From assembly GCA_951802425.1 (NCBI GenBank), contig OX637801.1:1178001-1242000 (forward strand): a stretch of DNA of 64,000 bases, in the 5' to 3' direction. Below the pieces are notes generated by a model. The model was not told the origin of the DNA, searched no databases, and saw nothing but the letters and a program-made list of their open reading frames with translations. This DNA comes from Clavaria fumosa (taxonomy: Eukaryota; Basidiomycota; Agaricomycetes; Agaricales; Clavariaceae). A program made the translations under genes and the position numbers. Positions 43,988 through 53,300 of this stretch are shown here, piece after piece. Position 1 is the stretch's first letter, and each line of letters starts with the position of its first letter.

Positions 43988-45702
43988 GGCTGTTGTTGTT
44001 GTTGTTGCTGGGCCACCTGGGCACCAGCCATTTGTCTTTCTCTTTCATAACACACAAGCTGATCATGGAGCAAGGCCAACTTGTTCTGGTATTCTTCCAC
44101 TTCTAGAGGCTCAGGGCCCATCGCACGAACCTGTGGTCTCGGGACATAGGGACATGTGTCCGGGAGATGGCAGTTTCTGGCAATGTGACCAACCTGGGCA
44201 CAACGGAAGCATCGACACTCAGCCACAGGCACACGATTCTGGTCCATGATCATCTGGTCACCGGCACCAGCAGGACGGGGAAGGATCTGTGGGGCAGGAG
44301 CGCATTGCTGTTGCTGAGTGGAGGGGAAGCGGGGTATGGGTCGGGGGAACAGAGGGTTCGGGTAACGTGGGGGTGTCGGGAGTGGGCGCGACTGTTGTTG
44401 TGGGGGGGGGGGCGGCTGACATTCTGTTCTCGGATGATCACATCCAGTCTTCTGTGCTGGGCGTCAAGTGTTTCGACCAAGGTTTTCCATCCGGCATAGG
44501 TTGTTGGCATTGGGTTGACACCATAGACCCAGGTGGTCAGCCTCCGATTGAGGTTGAGCTCTAACCAATGTACGAGGATATCCGAGTCATCACTGGGGTC
44601 CAAGTCGGCTTTTCGCATTAAGGTCTTGAACTGCACAAAGAATTCCGTTGCTTCGAGGGGACCCTGTTTCAATTTCGTGATGTCATTGAGAGCGGTCGCA
44701 GTTATGTTTGGGTCATCAAAGGCCCGCCTCAAGTCTTCTACAAATGCATCCCACATTCCGACTACTCCTGTGTTCAGAATTTCATCTGCTCTCATGTTTG
44801 CCCACTCTGAGGCGAACCCTTCTCCAGTAATCTTACTCAATGTGAATAGAACCTTGTTGAGATCATTGGCATACAGGGTCTGGTTACCCAGAAACTGCAA
44901 CTGCAGGGACCTGAGGAAGGTTCGGAAGTTCTTCTTGTTGCCGCCAAAAGTAGCTACGGCTAGGTCCAGCCTCGGCATTGGGGCTGTGGGGATGGCATCT
45001 GCCATTTCGGGTTCTGGTGAGGGCGGCAGTGAGGGTGTGGAAGGCAATGGACTCACGAGTGGGGGTTGTGGTTCCGGGGTCGCAGGTGGCTGTGGTGGTG
45101 GTGATGGTGCTGCTTGGACTAGGCACTCGTCTGATGTCATTGAGAGTGGTCGCAGTTATGTTTGGGTCATCAAAGGCCCGCCTCAAGTCTTCTACAAATG
45201 CATCCCACATTCTGACTACTCCTGTGTTCAGAATTTCATCTGCTCTCATGTTTGCCCACTCTGAGGCGAACCCTTCTCCAGTAATCTTACTCAATGCGAA
45301 TAGAACCTTGTTGAGATCATTGGCATACAGGGTCTGGTTACCCAGAAACTGCAACCGCAGGGACCTGAGGAAGGTTCGGAAGTTCTTTTTGTTGCCGCCA
45401 AAAGTAACTATGGCTAGGTCCAGCCTCGGCATTGGGGCTGCGGGGATGGCATCTGCCATTTCGGGTTCTGGTGAGGGCGGCAGTGAGGGTGTGGAAGGCA
45501 ATGGACTCATGAGTGGGGGTTGTGGTTCCGGGATCGCAGGTGGCTGTGGTGGTGGTGATGGTGCTGCTTGGACTAGGCACTCGTCCAAGGTTGCGAAGTC
45601 TACGGGGGGCTCTGTATGAACTGGCGGTGCTGGGGGGGATGGGGTTGGTAGGTCTGCAGATGTATACGATGGGGCAGTACTCGTGGATGAGGAATTGCTC
45701 AT
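43936..45702 (-). pseudogene. Element 2 gag with 454-bp internal tandem duplication
   Basis: The capsid region (MADAIPxAPMPRLDLA, FRTFLRSLQLQFLGNQTLY) occurs twice: the segment starting TGTCATTGAGAG at 44681 repeats at 45135. The 454-bp period is not a multiple of three, so the second copy is out of frame. The C-terminal part has the zinc knuckle CFRCAQVGHIARNC and a Gln-rich tail ending at TGA 43936. An upstream Pro-rich part of the frame (DFATLDE, PPSPEPEM) overlaps ORF0. Confidence 0.85.
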
Positions 45703-46123
45703 ATCCGATGAGACTAAGTTCTGTCTGGATCTCCATGGAAACGTGCATTGGCACCAGCTCGTTGTCTTGGTGGTTCACGTAGGCCTCGAGGTCTTCGAGG
45801 TTCAGGTCAACGGTGCTAATTGGGGACGGCGTGTAGGGACCATCTGCGTATGGCAGTTCTTGTCTCAACAACTCTCTTAGTCTCTGTTCTCTTCGACTTT
45901 CCTCCTGTTGGGTGAGTCTAGCAAAGTAGGGTGCAAGTCTCCTTTCCTTGTCGATGATCCAACGTTCAAATGGTCTCAATTCTCTCACAGCAGTCTCCGT
46001 TTCAGAGTATTCGGTCTTGGTCAGGGTGTCTGGGTAGATCTCCTGTCTTATGCAGCTATCGAAATATTTTCTCCAGAAGTTCTCTTCTCCGAAGTCCAGT
46101 ATGGCAGCAAGCCACAGTTCCAA
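45338..46123 (-). other. Element 2 ORF0: AUG-less frame upstream of and overlapping gag
   Basis: Open from the LTR side to 45338. It contains LDFGEENFWRKYFD, ELRPFERWIIDKERRLAPYF, EEQRR-type helices, DLNLEDLEAYVNHQD and VSMEIQTELSLIGYEQF, closely matching the ORF0 of element 4. No in-frame ATG was found (46123 is TTG). Gag is in the +1 frame. Where element 4 has TTT TGA, this copy reads TTT TGG and continues. Confidence 0.6.
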
Positions 46124-46361
46124 GTAATCACTGTTGGGTGTAGTGGGCTCCAGGGTGATTCTCTCGTCATTCTGTTACACACGACAGGCAGGGGTAAGGT
46201 AGAAACTAGTCGTGGCAAGGGTACTGCTTCACTAGCAACTCAGCTAACAAGGCAACACTCCTCAGGGTGACGGGGATGAGCCTCGATAGACAGGTTGAGG
46301 TTAGAGCAGAGGGAACTAGGCCAACCAGGTTGAAGTAGCTCAAGGGAGGACATTGAAATTG

Positions 46362-46921
46362 TGTCAGTCCAGGTCTCACACGGAGGGGTGTGTAAGGGAG
46401 AGAGCTCAATTTCAATGTGGGGAATTACTACTGTTACATCAAAGGCATATATACTGGAGAATGAGGCAGTGCAGGATATGAGTCATGTGGGTGGAAACGA
46501 GGCTATGTGCTCTGAGTTGCAAGGAGCCACAGAAGCAATGAAGGGTAAAGGGAAAACCATATAAGGATAGAGACGGTGTGGCAGAACAAAGGGACCAACG
46601 ACAGAGGGAATGTAGGACACAGGCTTGATTGACGGAGGGGAGGACTCAATTTAGACAGATATGGTTAGATTAAATGATGGGGAATGTCAGTCCCATTATC
46701 CTGGATCTGCCTCCATCACAAATACCAAAGTGTGGGAAAGTGTCTAGCGAGTTGTGCAGGTCACATGATGGGTAACATGGGTAACGCTGATAACGCAGAT
46801 AATGCCCACACAAGGTCGCCATCAGGTGTCAAAGGTCACGGGGGTCATGTGACTTTGCTTTTCGCTATTCGCTATCTTCCTTCAGTATTTGTTATGGGTG
46901 CTTATGTAAGCAATCCTGACA
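46362..46921 (-). repeat. Element 2 5' LTR
   Basis: 560 bp, TGTCAGTCC...AATCCTGACA, with a TATATATAC-type TATA near 46448. It matches the split left LTR 29810-30226/40219-40365, with many transitions. The target duplicate AGTAC follows at 46922. Confidence 0.9.
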
Positions 46922-46960
46922 AGTACAGTCAAGTACATGTAAGAAGATATAAGGCCTATG

Positions 46961-47319
46961 TAAGGAGCCACAGCAGCTGCTGCCACTGCCACTGCTGCTA
47001 TTGCTCTGCTGCCACTGCCACCACTGCCATTGCTGCTGCCACTGTTGCTGCCACTGCTGCCACTGCTGTTGCTCTGTTGCAGCCATTGCTGCTGCTGCTG
47101 CTGCTGCCGTCAATGTTGCTGTCGCTGCTGCTGCTGCCGTCAATGTTGCTGTCGCCACTGCTGCCATTGATGTTGCTGCCACCGCCGCTGTTGTTTTGCT
47201 GTCGCCACTGCCACCACCCTGTTGCTTTGCTGCCACCACCGCCACCGCCCCATTGCTTTGCTGCTGCTTCTGCTGCCATCAATGTTGCTTTGCTGTTGCT
47301 GCTGCTGCCGCCATGGTTG
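46961..47319. repeat. GCT/GCC trinucleotide microsatellite, left part
   Basis: Long imperfect array of CTGCTGCCACTGCTGCT-type triplets that codes for nothing consistent (it reads open in several frames on both strands). It is split by element 5 at GGTTG and resumes at 59534. Confidence 0.88.
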
Positions 47320-47888
47320 TGTCAGGACTGCTTACATAAGCACCAGAGAAGCGAGAGGGAGGGTTGCGAAAGAGATGTGGGAAGATTGCAGGAAAGTCAC
47401 GTGACCCGGATGGGTGGCGAATTATGTAATGTGAAAGTCACATGACCCAGGCCTGAGCGCATCACGTGACTCACGGGGTCCGAGCGTGGGAACACTGGCA
47501 ACTCCCGGGGTTCCTGCTATATATACTATGTCTTTTTCCTACTTGTACCCTTTTCCCCTTATGTTAGTATCATCATCATTGACCTTACATTAAGCTGTGT
47601 GATTGTGAGACCCAGTCTGATACAATACTAACATCAATCCTGTCCACCCTAGCCCTGTGTCCTAACCCAGCTAGCCTGGACCCTTAATCTCAAACTGTGA
47701 CATGTTGTCACAGCTCAGCCCCTATCATCCTCTTCTTCTTTACCCTGTCTGTGGTGTGTAACAGAACTGTGCAAAATTTTTACTGTGTGTAGATACATGT
47801 GACCAGACCTGGAGGAAGTCTACTGTTACCCTCCCCAAGTGATACCAAGTGCCCAAGGCCCAGAACTTTATTTTACAGCCACCATACC

Positions 47889-48468
47889 TGTCAGGATCCA
47901 TTACGTAAGCCGCCGTCACTAAGTCTGCAACGCGCTAGGATCTAGCTACGAGGACCGAGTATGGGATCACGTGACTACTCGCGACCTTAAGCGCCTGCCC
48001 ACGACCTCAACCCCACACTCGCGACTCCCCTGGCGCTTATAGGCTCGCGACCAGCACCCATCACGTGCCCCCACCCACGTTCCTTGCGATTTCCCACGCT
48101 CTGCAATTCGTGATGGAGGCGGATCAGCAAAAATGCCTCTGACATCCCCCATCAACCAATCTAACCTAAACGAGCTTAACTGAGGCCTCCCCTCGGGTAG
48201 CCAAGACCGCGCCAAGCATTCCCTCTGTCGTTCTCCCCACATTCGTACCTCGCCGCTACCTTCCTTATCCGGCATCCCCTTTTCCCTTTATTGCCTCCCC
48301 TGTCCCGCGCGACTCAGAGCGCGTAGCCTCGTTTGTCTTACTTATGACTCACTCCCTACACAGCCCCTTTCCCCCAGTATATATAACGCCTTTGTAATGA
48401 GTGTAGGTCCTCACGTTGAAATCGAGCTTCTTTCCCCTTCTCGCTTCTGTGAGGGACTTGGACTGACA
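47889..48468 (+). repeat. Element 4 5' LTR
   Basis: TGTCAGGATCC...GGACTGACA. It has TATATATAA at 48378-48386, CACGTG at 47968-47973 and 48062-48067, and several TCGCGA-like words. TATA position implies a start of transcription near 48405-48420. Confidence 0.95.
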
Positions 48469-48551
48469 CAATTTCAACGTCCACCCCTTGCTACCTCGAC
48501 CCTGTCAACCCCCCGGTCGGCCTAGCTTTCTCTTTACCCCCTGCCCGTCGT

Positions 48552-49364
48552 GTGCAACAGAACGACGAGAGAATCACCCTGGCGTACCCAACGCGTAACG
48601 AGGACATAACGGACGAGTGGCTCACCACGGTCCTGGACTTTGGAGAAGACGAATATTGGGCGAGGTACTTTGACACCCGCGTACGAACTGAATTCTACCC
48701 AGACACACCTACGGAATCCGACGTCTCGGAGACGGAAACTGCGGTACTGAGACCGCGAGAGCTACGCCCATTCGAATTGTGGATTATTGAGGAGGAAAGA
48801 AGACTCGCGCCTTATTTCGGAAGGCTATACGCACAAGAACAGAGCAGACGAGAGCAGAGATTGAGAGAAGCCCTAGCGATTGCATTACCAGACTCCGCGA
48901 CCTCAGGCACCAGATCGCCCGCACACAGCACCATTGACGTTAACCTCGAAGACCTCGAGGACTACATAAACAGCGACAACGACGAGTCGACGAACGAACC
49001 CGCGTACGTTTCCGTGGAGATCCAGACAGAGCTTACCCTCCTCGGAGTCGAACAGTTCATCGTCCACGAATACCGACCCCTCGCTTTCATCCCCCGTCCT
49101 ATCAACCCCATCCCCCCCAGCACCACCAGTTCATACCGAACCCCCCGTAGACTTCGCGAGTTTAGACGAGCGCCTAGCCCGGCAAGCACCGTCACCACCA
49201 CCACCACCACAGTCACCTGCGACTCCAGAGCCGGAACCGCGACTGCAACCCGCGAATCCATCGCCGCCAGAACCCTCGCCGCCGCCCTCGCCCGCACCCG
49301 AAATGGCGGACGCCGTCCCCGCAGCCCCAATGCCGAGGCTGGACCTAGCCGTTCCTTCTTTTGA
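48552..49364 (+). other. Element 4 ORF0: conserved AUG-less frame overlapping gag
   Basis: Open from the LTR edge to TGA at 49362-49364. Contains VLDFGEDEYWARYFDTR, ELRPFELWIIEEERRLAPYF, a charged helix (QEQSRREQRLREAL), DVNLEDLEDYINSDND and VSVEIQTELTLLGVEQF, all shared with element 2 ORF0. No ATG lies in frame; the first codon of this span is GTG. The last part is the +1-shifted reading of the Pro/Ser-rich N-terminus of gag, so about 300 nt are dual-coding. Possible ways to express it: non-AUG start, or a spliced leader from ATGAGT/GTAGGT in the LTR (48397-48402) to CAACAG/AACGAC near 48560, which would give an in-frame start but seems too close to the TATA box. Function unknown. Confidence 0.6.
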
Positions 49365-50373
49365 TGGAAACAAGAAGAACTTCCGGACCTTCCTCAGGTC
49401 CCTCCGACTACAGTTCCTGGGAAACCAGGGGCTCTATGCCAGTGACCTGAACAAGATCCTATTTGCGCTGAGTAAAATTACAGGAGAAGGGTTCGCAGCG
49501 GAATGGGCGAACATGCGAGGTGACGAGATCCTGAATGCTGGGGTAGCAGGAACTTGGGAAGACTTCGTTGTGGATCTGCGGAGAGCCTTCGACGACCCAA
49601 ACATTACCGCGACCGCCCTGAACGACATAGCGAAGCTGAAGCAGGGAGCACTGGAAGCCGCGGAGTTCTTCGCTCTCTTCGAAACGCTGATGCGCAAGGC
49701 GGAACTGGACCCGGTCGACGACTCTGACGTGCTCATCCACTGGCTGGAGACTAACCTCAACCGGAGGTTGACCACGCGGGTCTACAATGTCAACCCCATG
49801 CCAGTTACCTATGCCCAGTGGAAACATCTGGTCGAGACCCTGGACGCTCAGCAACGATGGCTTGACGCGATCATCTGTGAGCAGAACGCCAGCCGCCCGG
49901 CCCCACCTCAGTTCCAACAGTCCCGACCACTGCCAACACCCCCGCGCTATCCAAACCCGAACCCCCTGCGACCCGCGCCTCGCTTCCCCTCCGCTCCGCA
50001 ACAGCAGCAACGCGCTCCTGTTCCACAGATCATGCCCCGTCCCGCTGGTGCCGGTGACCGGATGATCGTAGACCAGACGCGAGCTCCTGCGGCCGAGCGT
50101 CGATGCTTCCGCTGTGGCCAGGTAGGACACATCGCCCGCAACTGCCACCTCCCGGACTCGCGACCCTATGTCCCGAGACCGCAGGTTCGCGCGATGGTCC
50201 CTGGCCCAGTAGAGGTGGAAGAATACGAGAACGAACTCGCGCTACTTCGCGACAGGCTCGCAATCTATGAGAGAGAGAGGCAGATGGCTGGTGCCCCACA
50301 GGCCCAGCAACACCAACAACAGCTCCCGCCGGCTCCCACCCAGGAGCAGGGTTTTGGAGGAGAGACGCAGTAA
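49303..50373 (+). CDS. Element 4 Gag
   Basis: ATG at 49303 (MADAVPAAPMPRLDLAVP) gives 356 residues. The capsid-type domain includes FRTFLRSLRLQFLGNQ, FALSKITGEGFAAEWANM, LKQGALEAAEFFALFE and LETNLNRRLTTRVYNVNPMP. The C-terminal part has a zinc knuckle CFRCGQVGHIARNC (near residue 268) and a Gln-rich tail. The frame is open upstream of the ATG through a Pro-rich region. It ends at TAA 50371, preceded five codons earlier by G GGT TTT, a putative -1 slippery heptamer. Confidence 0.92.
   Translation: MADAVPAAPMPRLDLAVPSFDGNKKNFRTFLRSLRLQFLGNQGLYASDLNKILFALSKITGEGFAAEWANMRGDEILNAGVAGTWEDFVVDLRRAFDDPNITATALNDIAKLKQGALEAAEFFALFETLMRKAELDPVDDSDVLIHWLETNLNRRLTTRVYNVNPMPVTYAQWKHLVETLDAQQRWLDAIICEQNASRPAPPQFQQSRPLPTPPRYPNPNPLRPAPRFPSAPQQQQRAPVPQIMPRPAGAGDRMIVDQTRAPAAERRCFRCGQVGHIARNCHLPDSRPYVPRPQVRAMVPGPVEVEEYENELALLRDRLAIYERERQMAGAPQAQQHQQQLPPAPTQEQGFGGETQ
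50349..50355 (+). promoter_or_regulatory. Putative -1 ribosomal frameshift site, element 4
   Basis: G GGT TTT in the gag frame fits X XXY YYZ. After slipping, TGG AGG AGA GAC enters the open pol frame. It lies exactly five codons before the gag stop, as do G GAT TTT in elements 1 (6862-6868, minus) and 2 (43954-43960, minus). An alternative for element 4 is splicing from GTAAGT at 50370. Confidence 0.55.
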
Positions 50374-53300
50374 GTCCGAACTGGCGTCTCTGTAACAGTA
50401 CAAGTCTCGTTCCCGCCCCCGCCCCTGTACCCGTAGCAAGTATACCCAAATATACGATCTTGCAACGGAGACATGCCCGGAGCGCGAATGAACTTGAGGA
50501 CAACAGAACAACAAAGGTCGCGGAGGAGAAGCCAAAGAAGCGAAAGAGAGAGTTGACCCTACCGGCGCACTTTGAGACTCTAACCACGGCTGAATGGGGA
50601 GGCGTTAAAGTCCTGATCGATTCGGGATGTACTAACTGCTTCATGGACCTAGCCTGGTGCAGGGAGCTCGGACTGGAACCTGTGCCGCTACAGAACCCGA
50701 TCAAGGTGTACAATGTGGATGGATCGGCAAACAAGAGCGGGCCTATTCGCTATGGCATCGACCTCCTGTTGACTATAGGAGACCACCAAGAGCGAATACA
50801 CTTCTTGCTCGGAACAGCCAAGTCACACAAAATCATCCTGGGACACGACTGGCTATCCAAACACAACCCTGAGATCGATTGGCCACTGGGGAAAGTCTCC
50901 TTCAAACGCTGCCCCGCGAGTTGCCACTTCGACCCGCACCTCGCGAGTCCCTGGGCCTATCCAAAGAGCAGTGATTGGGACAATGCACTACGAACAACCA
51001 TGGATATCCGCTTTTCGGACTCCGGAGACATGCCTGACTGGCCGTCGCTATACCCAACGGTCTTTAGTGAAGCCAAGTGGGACGAGTTGCCCAAACCGCG
51101 ACCTGACTTCGACATCAAAATTGAGTTTCGCGAGGATCCCGGTCACTTATCCTCCAAGCTATATTCGCTGACGAGAGAGGAGACGATTGAGATGAACAGG
51201 TGGATCGATGAACAGCTCGCATCAGGGAGGATAAGACCTTCCAAGTCGCCCTATGCCAGTCCGTTCTTCTTCAAGCGAGAGAAGGACAAACTCCGACCGA
51301 TCATCGACTATTCACGTCTCAACTCATTCCTGATCAAAGATAAGTTCCCACTACCACGCATCCGCGACTGTGTAGACAAGCTGCGGGGAGCCAAGCTCTT
51401 CTCCAAGATCGATGCAAAGGGGGGATTTCCATCTATGAGGTTGTGGGAGGGGCACCAAGAGAGATGCGCGTTCTTAACGTCGCGAGGCTTGTTCGAACCT
51501 ACGGTAATGTGGTTCGGACTCCAGAATGCCCCTGCAACCTTCCAGAGATTCATGAACCACATTCTGAGAGAGGAGATTGCCAGCGGACACGTCCTCGCAT
51601 ACATCGATGACGTCATCATCTTCGCGGATGACCTCGCGACCCACCGTTACTGGATGGACCGAGTCTTACAAAGATTCCGCGAGAATGGGCTGTGCCTCCG
51701 GCTAAGTAAATGTGAGTTCGAGAAGGCTGAGGTGTTCTACCTTGGGCTCAGGCTCTCGCACAACCGCCTCGAGCATGACCCGGCCAAGGCAGAAGCTATC
51801 CGAAACTGGCCAGTGCCCCGAAACGTCAAAGAACTCCAACGCTTCCTCGGAATGGTCAACCACTTGCGGAGATTCATCCCCAACTTGTCCACGCAAGCCA
51901 AACCCCTGTTTAAGCTCACCGGCAATGTCCCCTGGTGTTGGCAGAGCGAACAGGTCGCGGCCTTTCTGGATGTGAAAGGAGCGCTTGTCTCAGCCCCGGT
52001 CCTCGCCCTACCCCAGGACTCGGGCAGGTGGAAGGTAGAAACGGACGCGAGTAACCTCGCGACGGGTGGCGTTCTTTCACAGCAGCAGCCTGATGGAACC
52101 TGGAGACCAGTCGACTACATCTCCGAGGCCCTCACAGCCGCCGAGAAAAATTATGATGTCTACGATAAAGAACTCCTCGCAGTCATCAGGGCTCTAAGAG
52201 AGTGGAGAGCGTATCTAGTGGGAGTAGACGAGACCTTCGAGATTTGGACAGACCACGCCAACCTGCAATACTTCAGAAAGCCCCAAAAACTGAAACCACG
52301 GCAGGTACGCTGGTACGGAGAACTCCAAAGTTTCGACTTCGAGATCAAGTATCGCACAGGCAAAAGCAACACCAAAGCCGATACCCTCTCGCGAAGGCCA
52401 GACTACGGAGACGCTGCCGAGGAAGATGCCCCCGTCCAGATGCTACCCGCCGACATGGACGTACGCGCTAGCTTTACCTCGGAAATGGAGACGCTCCTCC
52501 AGAAAAAGAGCGCGGAATATGTCACGAAGCCCACGGAGATTGATGACAGTTGGACGAGAGACCGCCTTGGGCTTTGGTGGAGAAACAACACTGTGTGGAT
52601 ACCCGCAAGCGTTCGCGAGGTGGTGCTCAACTACGAACACGACCTCCCCACCGCAGGACACCCCGGAAAAAAGAAAATGAAAGCCGCAATGGTCAAGGCC
52701 TACTGGTGGCCCGAGATGGTGAAGGATGTGGAGAAGTACGTATCCGGGTGCGAAGGTTGTCAGAGAACCAAGCCCGACCGAACCAAACGCGCCGCGCCTC
52801 TGTACCCGCACCCAGTCCCAAACGGCCCATGGTGGGCGATCAGCTGGGACATAGTAGGCCCGTTACCACAGTCCCGCGGATTCGACTCCATCCTTGTAAT
52901 CGTCGACAAATTCACCAAGCGTACCCTCATCGAAGCGATCGGTTTCGACTTGACGAGCCTGGGAGCTGCGAGGATCCTTCGCGACCGAGTATTCCGGAAC
53001 CACGGAATCCCCCAGAAGGTCGTCAGTGACCGTGGCCCACAATTCGTCTCTCGATTCATGAAGGAATTCTACCGGATGATTGGGATAAAGGCTAACCCAA
53101 GTACCGCCTTTCACCCCCAAACCGACGGACAAACAGAGCGAGTAAACCAGGAGATCGAGACCTACCTGCGAGGATATGTCGACCACCTCCAGGATGACTG
53201 GGCAGAGTGGTTGAGCACAGCGGAGTTTGCGCTGAATAACCGGGAACACTCCGCGACAGGCTATACGCCCTTCTTCTTGGACTACGGCCGACACCCCTGG

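Larger units (their letters stand above)
29810..46921 (-). mobile_element. Element 2: decayed Ty3/Gypsy chromovirus, split by element 3
   Basis: Minus-strand LTR element with target duplication AGTAC (29805-29809 and 46922-46926). The left LTR is 29810-30226 plus 40219-40365, the right LTR 46362-46921 (560 bp); in its own orientation it starts TGTCAGGATTGCTTACATAAGC. Element 3 is inserted inside the left LTR. The internal part 40366-46361 carries ORF0, gag with a tandem duplication, and pol with multiple frame breaks. Amino-acid changes relative to element 4 are dominated by Arg to Trp, Gln, Cys or His and Asp to Asn. Confidence 0.92.

Noticed and set aside
44978..45619. Plus-strand frame of 213 codons across element 2 gag
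   Set aside because: Antisense shadow of gag; it repeats only because gag is duplicated, and no Cys/His or other domain is present.
46961..47319. CRISPR-like array of repeats
   Set aside because: Units are contiguous triplets without spacers, and the genome is eukaryotic.
46684..47445. Long open frame rich in Leu and Cys over the microsatellite
   Set aside because: Triplet repeats stay open in several frames on both strands; the frame also crosses an LTR boundary. No conserved domain.
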